A DNA stretch of 24,778 bases from an uncultured Eubacterium sp. (GTDB taxonomy: Bacteria; Bacillota; Clostridia; Lachnospirales; Lachnospiraceae). A program made the position numbers and the translations under genes. Location: assembly GCA_900551945.1 (NCBI GenBank), contig URYE01000033.1, forward strand, positions 1-24,778, in the 5' to 3' direction. The notes beneath the pieces are model-generated. The model worked only from the letters and a program-made list of their open reading frames with translations. It made no database searches and was not told the origin of the DNA. Every line of letters begins with the position of its first letter. Position 1 is the stretch's first letter. Positions 8,232 to 15,207 of the stretch are shown here, one piece after another.

Positions 8232-8280
8232 GTAAAAATTAATATTGGTAATATTTTTACGAGCAATTATTAAAGTTGCT
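8232..8280 (+). terminator. Possible weak terminator after hflX
   Basis: GTAAAAAT 8232-8239 can pair with ATTTTTAC 8253-8260, and AGCAA 8262-8266 with TTGCT 8276-8280. Both stems are weak and AT-rich and lack a clear T-run, so this may be only a partial terminator or chance. Confidence 0.25.
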
Positions 8281-8322
8281 TGTGAATATTTATTTGACAA
8301 ATAAAATTTGGAGGTAATTTTT

Positions 8323-8811
8323 TTGAACCTTATAGCAGCAGTAGATAAGAATTGGGCGATAGGTAAGGGTAACGACCTTTTAGTAGATATCCCAGAAGAT
8401 AAGAGATTTTTTAGAGAAGAAACACTTGGAAAAGTAGTTGTAATGGGAAGAAAAACATTAGAAAGTCTTCCTACAGGTTCGCTTGATTTTAGAACTAATA
8501 TTGTACTTACAAAAGATAAAAATTACAGACCAAAGGATATATGTGTATGTCATTCAGTTGATGAAGTGCTTGAAGTTGTGTCAGATTATGATACAAATGA
8601 TGTATATATTATAGGTGGTCAGTCAATATATGAACAATTCGTTGATTTATGTGATGTAGCGCACATTACTAAAGTTGATTATAAATATGATGCAGATAAA
8701 TATTTTCCGAATCTTGATAAAAGGCAAGATTGGATAATTGAGCGTACAAGCGATGAAAAGACATATTTTAATATTGTATATGAATTTATAAAGTATGTAA
8801 AAAATAATTGA
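8323..8811 (+). CDS. folA: Dihydrofolate reductase
   Basis: Reduces dihydrofolate to tetrahydrofolate with NADPH, cytoplasmic. The 162-residue protein opens NLIAAVDKNWAIGKGNDLL, followed by DIPEDKRFF, the cofactor-binding VVVMGRKTLESLP and the late YIIGGQSIYEQF. The frame is open back to 8308, but that TTG is part of the TTGGAGGT ribosome binding site; the start is the TTG at 8323, eight nt after it. The usual Trp of the LPWHLP segment is replaced (LLVDIPED), while the acidic residue after the Pro is kept; this looks like a variant rather than a defect. It is followed 58 nt later by a membrane protein of unknown function. Confidence 0.93.
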   Translation: MNLIAAVDKNWAIGKGNDLLVDIPEDKRFFREETLGKVVVMGRKTLESLPTGSLDFRTNIVLTKDKNYRPKDICVCHSVDEVLEVVSDYDTNDVYIIGGQSIYEQFVDLCDVAHITKVDYKYDADKYFPNLDKRQDWIIERTSDEKTYFNIVYEFIKYVKNN

Positions 8812-8869
8812 TATTGTAAATGTTTTTTATTAGTGAGTTTTACAAAGAATTAAGAAAGGAGAATGTATT

Positions 8870-10186
8870 TTGGATAATACATATAAACCTACTAAAAATA
8901 AAAAGACACCGTTGATTATTGGAATTATTGTCGCTGTTATTGCAGTTGTGGGCTTGGGAATATATTTTGCATATCCTATGCTTAAAAGAAGTGCTGTGCC
9001 AGTAGAAAGTGCAGGAGATATTTTAAAGGCAGAAACAGATAGGTTAAAACAAAGTGTAGAATACAATCTTTCAGAGCTTGAAAACAATGGAAGTATAAAG
9101 ACAGTTAAGTATTCAGGAACTATTTCGTTAAAGGGACTTAATATAGAGGGAACAGACTATTTTGATTATTTAAAAGCTGATGAATTACAGTATGATATAT
9201 ATTCTGAGATGGCTACATCAACTATGAGTGGAATTATCGGAATAGCACAACAAGGTAATTCAATTTTAGAGCTTAATTTTTATAAGGATACACAAAATAT
9301 ATACTTTAGTGTACCTAAACTTATAACACAGACTTTTAAGATATCCATAGAAGATGTTATAAAAGAAATGGTTGCACAAAATGCAGAGTATATGCGTATA
9401 GGTGATGGTACATTAGATGAGTATTCACAGTTGATTGATAAGGATACCTATGAGAAAGTATTAAGAGCATTATTATTAGGAACAGGAAAAGAAAAGTTAA
9501 AAGGATATGCTTCTGATGTTAAAGCATTTACTCCTTATATATTCAGTTCAATTAATACTTTATGGGATAATGCAGAATATGAAAAGGGCGAGAATGTTAC
9601 TATTTCAACGAATAGAGGAGCTAATAAGCAAGACGCAAGAACTTATACAGTTACAATATTTAATAATGCGTTAAATAAAATGCTTGAAAATGCTATTAAC
9701 TCAATATATAGTGACTCAAAGCTTACAGCTTATACGTCGCTTATTACATCAGTAACTAAAGTATCAAAGAATACACTTATTATAGGCTTAGAAAATGAGT
9801 TTAAAAATGTTGACAATATAAAGTTTAATATTACAGTTGATGATAATGATAGAATTGTTGGACTGTGGTTTGATTTAAGTAGTTTGACTGGAAATGCAAC
9901 GGATTGTATTAATATTTCTATGGCAGGAAATAGTAGTCCATCAAGTTATATTACAAGTTCGATTAGTCTAACTGATAATTCATCATCAATTGATTTTAAT
10001 GTTGTATGTGATACAGAGTCAGAAAGTAAGGCAGAAAAGCTTTCAGTAAATGATTTTGTTAATCCTGTGGATGTTCTTAGTTTGACTAATAGTCAAATGG
10101 TGCAGATTTCAAGAGATTTAATTCTTAATATGAATGTATTAAATCAGATATTCTCTGAAAAGGCACTGTCGGAAATTATGGATTAA
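8870..10186 (+). CDS. Single-pass membrane protein of unknown function
   Basis: I do not recognise this 438-residue protein. It starts at TTG 8870 behind AAAGGAG. Residues 1-12 are Lys-rich and cytoplasmic-looking, residues ~14-34 form one transmembrane segment (IIGIIVAVIAVVGLGIYFAY), and the remaining ~400 residues would lie outside. The outer part is Ser/Thr/Asn-rich and soluble-looking, with alternating polar/hydrophobic stretches that suggest a mostly beta-strand fold (for example VKYSGTISLKGLNIEG and LELNFYKDTQNIYFSVP); no Cys lipobox or catalytic motif is visible. The layout resembles clostridial proteins annotated as hypothetical with repeated extracytoplasmic lipoprotein-like domains. 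It lies after folA on the same strand, and its stop codon is nine nt from the second hairpin element. Confidence 0.8.
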   Translation: MDNTYKPTKNKKTPLIIGIIVAVIAVVGLGIYFAYPMLKRSAVPVESAGDILKAETDRLKQSVEYNLSELENNGSIKTVKYSGTISLKGLNIEGTDYFDYLKADELQYDIYSEMATSTMSGIIGIAQQGNSILELNFYKDTQNIYFSVPKLITQTFKISIEDVIKEMVAQNAEYMRIGDGTLDEYSQLIDKDTYEKVLRALLLGTGKEKLKGYASDVKAFTPYIFSSINTLWDNAEYEKGENVTISTNRGANKQDARTYTVTIFNNALNKMLENAINSIYSDSKLTAYTSLITSVTKVSKNTLIIGLENEFKNVDNIKFNITVDDNDRIVGLWFDLSSLTGNATDCINISMAGNSSPSSYITSSISLTDNSSSIDFNVVCDTESESKAEKLSVNDFVNPVDVLSLTNSQMVQISRDLILNMNVLNQIFSEKALSEIMD

Positions 10187-10194
10187 GGTTGGTG

Positions 10195-10348
10195 AAAATA
10201 GCAGTAGTATATAAATACACACACCAGAAAAAGAACAATAGACTATATTTGTATGCCATCATCGAACAAGTGTGTTCGCTGTTGTCATACAAATATAGTC
10301 TATTGTTCTTTTTAATGGTGCATTTAATTTATATACTACTGCTATTTT
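10195..10348. repeat. Long covarying hairpin element, copy 2
   Basis: A 154-nt fold-back and the most perfect copy. Outer arms 10195-10216 and 10327-10348 pair over 22 bp; CACCA 10222-10226 pairs with TGGTG 10316-10320; inner arms 10228-10255 and 10286-10313 pair perfectly over 28 bp; the apex is CGAACA-AGTG-TGTTCG (10263-10278). The apical A-T pair of the other copies is G-C here, a compensatory change. GGTTGGTGA just before and TTTACGGAAGGTTGTGG just after match pieces of the tandem unit at 6658-6900. Confidence 0.92.
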
Positions 10349-10428
10349 ACGGAAGGTTGTGGCTATATAAAATATGACAACTTTAAAAATTTAGTACTAC
10401 GGAGTAGGGGAAAAGATTATATTGCAAG

Positions 10429-10475
10429 AAAATGACTATCGTAATAAATAAGAGTTGCGATAGTCATTTTTATTT
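10429..10475. terminator. Bidirectional terminator between converging genes
   Basis: Arms 10429-10441 (AAAATGACTATCG) and 10458-10470 (CGATAGTCATTTT) form a perfect 13-bp stem with T-runs on both strands. It lies between the plus-strand membrane-protein gene and the minus-strand amidase gene and can serve both. Bases 10349-10428 show only a remnant resembling the tandem unit. Confidence 0.8.
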
Positions 10476-10496
10476 ATACAAATAGCAAGCCAAAAT
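10473..10496. repeat. Post-terminator repeat, half copy D
   Basis: TTTATACAAATAGCAAGCC followed by AAAAT aligns without gaps over 24 nt to the beginning of copies at 1524, 14873 and 17768. The second, pairing half is missing, since the amidase stop codon (10496-10498, complement) begins here. Confidence 0.5.
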
Positions 10497-11779
10497 TAAT
10501 CATAGGATATATATGTGTTGTATCTAAAACGTCTAAGGCGTTGTTCCATTTTTATAGCATTGAATAAATTTCTAAATGCGCCGACTTGGACTTTGTATAT
10601 TCCGTTGTCGTACACTATGAATGCAGGGAAGCCTTCGATTAGGAGTGAATTGAGCATACGGTCGGCGTTGTCTTTGCTTCTAAAAGCTCCTGTTTGAACA
10701 CGATATAACTTTTCTGGTGGTTCGTTATAAGTGTTGTCATCGTATATATCAGGTGTGTTATAATTAGGATAATTCATGTTGTAAGAATTGTCCTGCATAG
10801 GTGAATTATAATTGTTGTCAGAAGTGTTATTGTAGTCAGTATTATATCTGTTATTATAGTCATTAGGATATTCGTTGTTATAGTTTGAATTATAATCATT
10901 ATTATAGTTAGGGTTATAATTTCTATCATAATTGTTGTCATAATTTGTATTATAGTTTCTATCGTAATTCCTATCATAATTTGCGTTATAATTCCTATTA
11001 TAATAGCCATCAGGATTATCCATATTTTCTTTAGGTTCTATGTTATCCATGTTATTATTATTCATACTATCAGTATTAGCTATTTCACTGTCGTTATCTA
11101 TATCGTTAATATTATTCATAGTGTCTATGCTATCTACATTATTTTGATTGTTAATATTTTCAAAGTTATTAGTATTATTTATATTAGGAGTATCATAAGT
11201 TGGGGATATATTATCTACAAATGTAGAAGAAGTAGCAACACTTCTTGATGGTAAGCTTTTTAGTATTCCGTCAGCGATTGCTTGAGCTATGTGTTGAAAA
11301 TGAGTGTCAAACAGTTCATTGTCTTTGTCGTTGTTAATAAATCCAACTTCAACAAGAACTGCAGGCATTTTTGTCCTTTTTAGAACCACAAGGTTCGGGC
11401 GTTCATCAACTCCTAAGTTTTTAAATCCAACTTTTTCAAGTTCTGTATTGATGTTTCTTGCCATTACAGCTTTAATTCCATCGTCATTATATACAAGAGT
11501 TTCGACACCTTCATATTGGTTATCTCGCTCTGAAGAGTTTCTATGAATAGATACAAAAAAGTCAGCATTCGCGTTATTAGCTTTAGTAGCTTTTTGAAAT
11601 GGTGTTTCATATATATCACTTGAACGTGTATATATTACATTAATTCCATTGTCCTGTAAAATTCTTCCAACAGCTTTAGTAAGGCGTAGGGCATCGTCTT
11701 TTTCTTGTCTGCCCTTATAAGTAGCACCTGGGTCAGTGCCTCCATGTCCCGCATCTAATACAACAGTAGTTTCTGGCAT
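10496..11779 (-). CDS. N-acetylmuramoyl-L-alanine amidase with Tyr/Asn repeat linker and SPOR domain
   Basis: Zinc amidase (Amidase_3 type) that should cut the bond between muramic acid and the stem peptide of peptidoglycan. Of 427 residues, 1-178 are the catalytic domain: zinc ligands H12 (DAGHGG), E26 and H79 (SIHRNSS), and catalytic E144 (VEVGF). Residues ~190-355 are a low-complexity linker: first Asn/Asp/Ile-rich, then Tyr at every fourth residue from Y260 to Y316. Residues ~356-427 are a SPOR domain of two related halves (YRVQTGAF..., YKVQVGAF...), which binds denuded glycan. The protein begins directly with the catalytic domain: no signal peptide or membrane segment is visible, odd for a wall enzyme. 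GGAG precedes the ATG. It is divergent from the peptidoglycan-binding protein at 12079. Confidence 0.93.
   Translation of the reverse strand: MPETTVVLDAGHGGTDPGATYKGRQEKDDALRLTKAVGRILQDNGINVIYTRSSDIYETPFQKATKANNANADFFVSIHRNSSERDNQYEGVETLVYNDDGIKAVMARNINTELEKVGFKNLGVDERPNLVVLKRTKMPAVLVEVGFINNDKDNELFDTHFQHIAQAIADGILKSLPSRSVATSSTFVDNISPTYDTPNINNTNNFENINNQNNVDSIDTMNNINDIDNDSEIANTDSMNNNNMDNIEPKENMDNPDGYYNRNYNANYDRNYDRNYNTNYDNNYDRNYNPNYNNDYNSNYNNEYPNDYNNRYNTDYNNTSDNNYNSPMQDNSYNMNYPNYNTPDIYDDNTYNEPPEKLYRVQTGAFRSKDNADRMLNSLLIEGFPAFIVYDNGIYKVQVGAFRNLFNAIKMEQRLRRFRYNTYISYD
10822..11002 (-). repeat. 12-bp-period tandem repeat encoding the Tyr-Asn linker
   Basis: Inside the amidase gene, codons for residues 260-319 repeat with a 12-nt period (Tyr-(Asn/Asp)-x-(Asn/Asp)), giving 15 tyrosines spaced exactly four residues apart (260 to 316). 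The plus strand reads as recurring TTATAATT/TATCATAATT-like blocks. Such arrays can gain or lose units by slippage. Confidence 0.85.
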
Positions 11780-11907
11780 ATAAACTCCAATTAATAAAAT
11801 CGTTATTCTATTTTATGCGGCATTGGTGATATGGTGAATTTTGTGATAGATAGTAGCTCGATTAATATTCTTTTTACAATTGTTTAAATTACATTTTTTT
11901 TAATCCT

Positions 11908-11925
11908 ATTGTAAAATAGTACAAT
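11908..11925. promoter_or_regulatory. Operator-like palindrome in the divergent intergenic region
   Basis: ATTGTA and TACAAT are perfect 6-bp arms around a 6-bp centre. It lies in the 299-bp gap between the amidase and the 12079 gene and could bind a regulator of either. In AT-rich DNA such a palindrome can arise by chance. No other strong feature was seen in this gap apart from the promoter-like site at 11957. Confidence 0.3.
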
Positions 11926-11956
11926 TAGCAATCGCTTGTATTTATAAAATTTTTGG

Positions 11957-11984
11957 TAATATGTAAGCTCAGTCAACATATATT
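11957..11984 (+). promoter_or_regulatory. SigmaE-like (mother-cell sporulation) promoter candidate
   Basis: TAATATG (11957-11963), a 13-bp spacer, then CATATATT (11977-11984). Compared with the Bacillus sigmaE consensus KMATATT-N13-15-CATACAHT this matches 6 of 7 and 7 of 8 positions. It would give a leader of about 90 nt before the 12079 gene. No good sigma-A promoter was seen here. AT-richness makes chance matches possible. Confidence 0.35.
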
Positions 11985-12078
11985 ATAGAAACGGCTATTA
12001 TTCAGATGTGCGACATAAGTTAGCACTTAAATTATTGTGAGTTGAAATATTATATGTTAAGAAAGGATATATAAATAG

Positions 12079-13350
12079 ATGAGCTTTGGATATGTGCATA
12101 CGTTTGAAACTCCACCCGAAATGTTAGATGAAGGTAGTCTTAAGATAAATGTTACTGATAGGTTGACAGGAAGACCAATAGATAATGCAAGGGTTGACAT
12201 TTCCTACACAGCAGACCCATCTTCAACAATAGAGGAGCTTGTGACGGACAGTGATGGTCAGACAGAAGCTATAATGCTTCCTACTCCGCCTTTAGAATAC
12301 AGCATGGAACCTAGTATTAATCAACCTTATGCCGAATATACTGTGACAGTAAATGTAAATGGCTTTGAACCATTTAGTGTATCTGGGGTAAATGTAATGT
12401 CAGGGGAAGTTAGTATTCAAGACGCACAAATTGTTGGAAGTACTGTAAGTGAAGCACCTGACAATATAGTAATTTTCCCACATACACTTTTTGCTGAATA
12501 TCCGCCAAAGATTGCCGAAAGTGAGATAAAGCAAGTAAACAGACCCGGAGAAATTGTACTGAGTCGAGTGGTAGTGCCAGAAACTATAGTTGTACATGAT
12601 GGTGTTCCAACAGACAGTTCAGCAACTAATTATTATGTAAGATATTCTGATTACATAAAAAATGTTGCTTGTAGTGAAATATATTCTACATGGCCGACGG
12701 AAACGATAGAAGCAAATGTACTTGCAATAATGTCCTTTACGTTAAATAGAGTGTATACGGAGTGGTATAGAAATCAAGGATATGATTTTACAATAACTTC
12801 TTCAACGGCTTATGACCATAAGTGGATGAACGGAAGGAATATTTTTAAGAGTATTTCTGATGTAGTAGATGATATTTTTAATAATTATTTGTCAAGACCA
12901 AATGTAAAACAGCCTATTCTAACTCAGTATTGTGATGGTAAGAGAGTGAGTTGCCCTAACTGGATGAGTCAGTGGGGAAGTAAATATTTGGGTGACCAAA
13001 GTTATAATTCTATAGAGATTTTAAGGTATTATTATGGTGATGATATGTATATTAACAGTGCCGAGCAAATAAGTGGAATACCATCATCATGGCCGGGAGC
13101 TAATCTTGACATAGGTTCTTCGGGTCAAAAGGTTAGGCAGCTTCAAGAGCAACTTAATCTTATTGGTGAATATTATAATCGAATACCAGTTCTTGTTCCT
13201 GATGGAGTGTATGGGGAAAGAACAGCAGAAGCGGTAAGAGAATTTCAAAGGATATTTGATATGCCACAGACAGGAGTGGTGGACTTTGCAACTTGGTATA
13301 AAATATCAGATAAATATGTAAGGCTTTCGGAGATTGCGGAATTAGTTTAG
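12079..13350 (+). CDS. SpoIID-like peptidoglycan-binding protein
   Basis: Likely binds and perhaps acts on peptidoglycan. The 423-residue protein appears to have three parts: residues ~16-110 a beta-sandwich resembling carboxypeptidase-regulatory or Ig-like folds (SLKINVTDRLTGRPIDNARV); residues ~185-330 a segment like the SpoIID/LytB family (VACSEIYSTWPTETIEANVLA, ILTQYCDG, MSQWGSKYLG, SIEILRYYYGDD); and residues ~345-415 a PG_binding_1 domain (GSSGQKVRQLQEQL, DGVYGERTAEAVREFQ). There is no signal peptide or membrane segment. AAAGGAT precedes ATG 12079. It is divergent from the SPOR-domain amidase, and both lack export signals, which fits a role inside the mother cell during sporulation or release on lysis; this is inference. 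Lytic activity is not established by visible residues. Confidence 0.82.
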   Translation: MSFGYVHTFETPPEMLDEGSLKINVTDRLTGRPIDNARVDISYTADPSSTIEELVTDSDGQTEAIMLPTPPLEYSMEPSINQPYAEYTVTVNVNGFEPFSVSGVNVMSGEVSIQDAQIVGSTVSEAPDNIVIFPHTLFAEYPPKIAESEIKQVNRPGEIVLSRVVVPETIVVHDGVPTDSSATNYYVRYSDYIKNVACSEIYSTWPTETIEANVLAIMSFTLNRVYTEWYRNQGYDFTITSSTAYDHKWMNGRNIFKSISDVVDDIFNNYLSRPNVKQPILTQYCDGKRVSCPNWMSQWGSKYLGDQSYNSIEILRYYYGDDMYINSAEQISGIPSSWPGANLDIGSSGQKVRQLQEQLNLIGEYYNRIPVLVPDGVYGERTAEAVREFQRIFDMPQTGVVDFATWYKISDKYVRLSEIAELV

Positions 13351-13394
13351 AAGTGTAAAGCAGACAAAAAATCGTGTATATTTGGTGGAAGATG

Positions 13395-13550
13395 AATAAG
13401 TGTTAAGAATTTCTAAGATAAGCTGGAAAAATTTTTTAAACGAACGTGGCGGAAAAAAAGCGACGTCGTGTCGCTTTTTCCTAAATTGCACGTCCTGTGC
13501 AATTTCCCCTGACTTTGTACAGCTTATCTAAGAAATACTAAACACTTATT
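13395..13550. repeat. Cloverleaf-like structured repeat element
   Basis: Outer arms 13395-13425 and 13520-13550 pair over 31 positions with three A-A mismatches. Inside are two hairpins side by side: 13451-13481 (GGAAAA...GCGAC-GTCGT-GTCGC...TTTTCC) and 13483-13505 (a perfect 9-bp stem with loop GTCCT). The two loops share the pattern GTCNT. The core is GC-richer than its surroundings. It fills the gap between the 12079 gene and degV; the first hairpin, ending CTTTTTCC, might double as a terminator. No protein is encoded. Confidence 0.85.
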
Positions 13551-13623
13551 ATATGCACTCTACAATATATACAATTTTTCTGCTTGCTATGCTATATTGT
13601 GGCAATGTGTAGTGAAAATTTTA

Positions 13624-14493
13624 TTATAATCGTTTTTCGCCCATGAAGAATAGGGCTACTGTGCCGGGACCGGAGTGAGTGCCTATTGTTGGGCAGATTG
13701 TGTTTATCCAGACGTCAAGACCGCATTTTTCTTTGACTTTATCAGCTACATATTGTGCGTCTTCAAGACAGTCACCATGTCCTAAAAATACAACATCGGT
13801 TTCATTTTTAAATGACCCCATGTATGTATCAATTTTGTCAACAAGAGCATTAAGAGATTTTTTTCTACCCCTAACTTTACCAACTGGTATAAGTTTACCT
13901 TCTTCACTTACATGTAAAATTGGCTTAATACCTGCTAAAGTACCTATAACGGCAGTTGTTTTTGAAACTCTACCACCTCTATATAAATGGTTGAGGTCGT
14001 CAACAGTGAAGAATTGTACAAAATTTTGTAAATGTTCATTTATGTACTTAGCGACTTCATCAATAGATTTACCTTCTTTTCGAAGTTGAATAGCACGATA
14101 TACAACAAGTCCTTCGCCCATAGAAGCAGAAAGAGAGTCAATAACAATAATTCTACAATCAGGATATTCTTCCATAGCTTCATTAGCGGCAACATAGAAG
14201 TTGTTGTAACTACTACTTAATGCAGAAGAAAATGATATATGAAGAATATCATATCCTTCGCTCGCTCTTTTTTTAAAAATCTTAGCGGCTTCTTCTGGGT
14301 TACAAGCCATTGTGGTTGGCATTTCACCGTTTCTCATACGGTCATAAAATTCTTTTACTGGCAAAGAGTTATCAGGCCCGTATATAGTGTCACCAATAGA
14401 ATAATATAATGTATGTACATCAATACCATTTTCCTTAATAAAATGCTCAGGTAAATCAGCAGTAGTATCTGTTGAAATAATAAATGGACGCAT
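13624..14493 (-). CDS. DegV family fatty-acid-binding protein
   Basis: DegV proteins bind a fatty acid and in Firmicutes can act as FakB partners of the fatty acid kinase FakA, presenting the acyl chain for phosphorylation and entry into phospholipid synthesis. This 289-residue protein has the normal length and landmarks: STDTTADLP near the N-terminus, ISFSSALSSSYNN (substrate pocket), DSLSASMGEGL, LYRGGRVSKTTAVIGTLAGIKP, and GTHSGPGTVALFF at the C-terminus. AAGGAGA on the minus strand precedes the ATG. It stands alone, divergent from the infC operon; no fakA is in the window, and the specific fatty acid cannot be told from sequence. Confidence 0.92.
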   Translation of the reverse strand: MRPFIISTDTTADLPEHFIKENGIDVHTLYYSIGDTIYGPDNSLPVKEFYDRMRNGEMPTTMACNPEEAAKIFKKRASEGYDILHISFSSALSSSYNNFYVAANEAMEEYPDCRIIVIDSLSASMGEGLVVYRAIQLRKEGKSIDEVAKYINEHLQNFVQFFTVDDLNHLYRGGRVSKTTAVIGTLAGIKPILHVSEEGKLIPVGKVRGRKKSLNALVDKIDTYMGSFKNETDVVFLGHGDCLEDAQYVADKVKEKCGLDVWINTICPTIGTHSGPGTVALFFMGEKRL

Positions 14494-14517
14494 ATTTGGC
14501 TCTCCTTTATAATATTA

Positions 14518-14547
14518 TTTATAAATAAATTTATGTAAGTATATCAA
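14518..14547 (-). promoter_or_regulatory. Candidate promoter for degV
   Basis: On the minus strand, TTGATA (14542-14547) and TATAAA (14518-14523) are 18 bp apart, just upstream of the degV ribosome binding site. Confidence 0.4.
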
Positions 14548-14610
14548 ACTTTTAGAATTATTAAAACTAATATTAGAAAAAAATATAATAAAAAATCAAG
14601 GAAAAGTGTG

Positions 14611-14639
14611 TTGACAAATAACAAATCGTGTGGTATCTT
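14611..14639 (+). promoter_or_regulatory. Promoter of the infC-rpmI-rplT leader
   Basis: Perfect TTGACA at 14611-14616, 17-bp spacer, TATCTT at 14634-14639. Transcription would start near 14646, about 560 nt before infC, consistent with a regulated leader. Confidence 0.65.
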
Positions 14640-14645
14640 TTAATA

Positions 14646-14832
14646 GTTGTGAAAATGAAGAAGGGTATCCACTCTCACCTCAGCGTAGTTGGCGACTTGG
14701 GTTAATATTTTTGATTTTGATGAATTATCTTATGGTTTTGTTAAATAATAATTTTATTAGGTGTTTATTTAAGTAATTAATATTTTTATAAAAGTCATAT
14801 TTCGATAATTCGTTTTTATAAGATAAAGTATT
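14646..14832 (+). promoter_or_regulatory. infC operon leader with antiterminator strand (L20-leader-like)
   Basis: The leader carries TATCCACT at 14666-14673, exactly complementary to AGTGGATA (14834-14841), the left arm of the downstream terminator. Pairing of these two would prevent the terminator, giving an antiterminator. A second long-range helix, TTATCTTAT 14725-14733 with ATAAGATAA 14818-14826, could bracket the structure. In Bacillus subtilis the same operon is controlled by ribosomal protein L20 through leader attenuation; the arrangement here matches that scheme, but the L20 binding site itself was not identified. Confidence 0.7.
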
Positions 14833-14870
14833 AAGTGGATAGCTTTTGTTATCCACTTTTTTATATTTTT
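14833..14870 (+). terminator. Attenuator terminator in the infC leader
   Basis: Perfect 9-bp stem, 14833-14841 (AAGTGGATA) with 14850-14858 (TATCCACTT), an 8-nt loop, and a long T-rich tail. There is no gene immediately upstream on this strand, so it acts as a leader attenuator. Confidence 0.82.
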
Positions 14871-14872
14871 AA

Positions 14873-14918
14873 TTTACGCAAACAGCGAGCCAAAGTTTGT
14901 GCTTGCACTAGACTTGGC
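14873..14918. repeat. Post-terminator structured repeat, copy B
   Basis: TTTACGCAAACAGCGAGCC then CAAAGT, GTGCTTGCAC hairpin (14899-14908); GCCAA 14889-14893 pairs with TTGGC 14914-14918, where copy A has GTCAA/TTGAC. It begins inside or just after the T-tail of the infC attenuator, so it would be part of the read-through leader RNA. Confidence 0.7.
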
Positions 14919-15207
14919 AACTTATGGCTAAGACCACGAAAACCAAGTGGCAATAATTAAAATCTAGGAAAGGAAAAGCTATTTAGATGAGCCTATATTT
15001 AATCAATTAAGATAAACTTATAGGTATGTACCGATGGCTAAGTCGGGAATTTATGACTGTGGAGTGTATAAAAATTGTTAGTAGTATCTGGCTTTATTCA
15101 GTACAAACGCATACACAATGAAGCAGTAACTACAAATCGTGAGATTGTAGCAAATCATCTAGCATATACACATATTGGTATATGTTTTTAGTAGCAGGTA
15201 CACTACA
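14919..15207 (+). promoter_or_regulatory. Second half of infC leader, with possible 7-codon frame
   Basis: Non-coding apart from a possible minimal frame ATG 14987 to TAA 15010 (MSLYLIN) behind AGGAAAGGA at 14966-14974, 12 nt away, which is long spacing. Short stems are visible: CCTATA 14992-14997 with TATAGG 15019-15024, CCGA 15031-15034 with TCGG 15043-15046, and CATATAC with GTATATG (about 15163-15184) followed by TTTTT, a weak second terminator-like hairpin just before infC. These may form part of the leader control or the translational control of infC. Confidence 0.4.

Noticed and set aside
10189..10377. Open frame of 62 codons across hairpin copy 2
   Set aside because: It spans a perfect fold-back whose relatives do not keep the frame; no ribosome binding site or protein-like composition.
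10774..11010. Ile/Thr-rich minus-strand frame inside the amidase gene
   Set aside because: It is the shifted reading of the 12-bp repeat that encodes the Tyr/Asn linker; low-complexity shadow.
11838..11875. SigmaE-like -35 (GAATATT on the minus strand) for the amidase gene
   Set aside because: The -35 matches well, but no acceptable -10 lies 13-15 bp downstream; the nearest partial match is 18 bp away.
13679..14089. 136-codon plus-strand frame opposite degV
   Set aside because: degV is a clear full-length family member on the other strand; this frame has no ribosome binding site.
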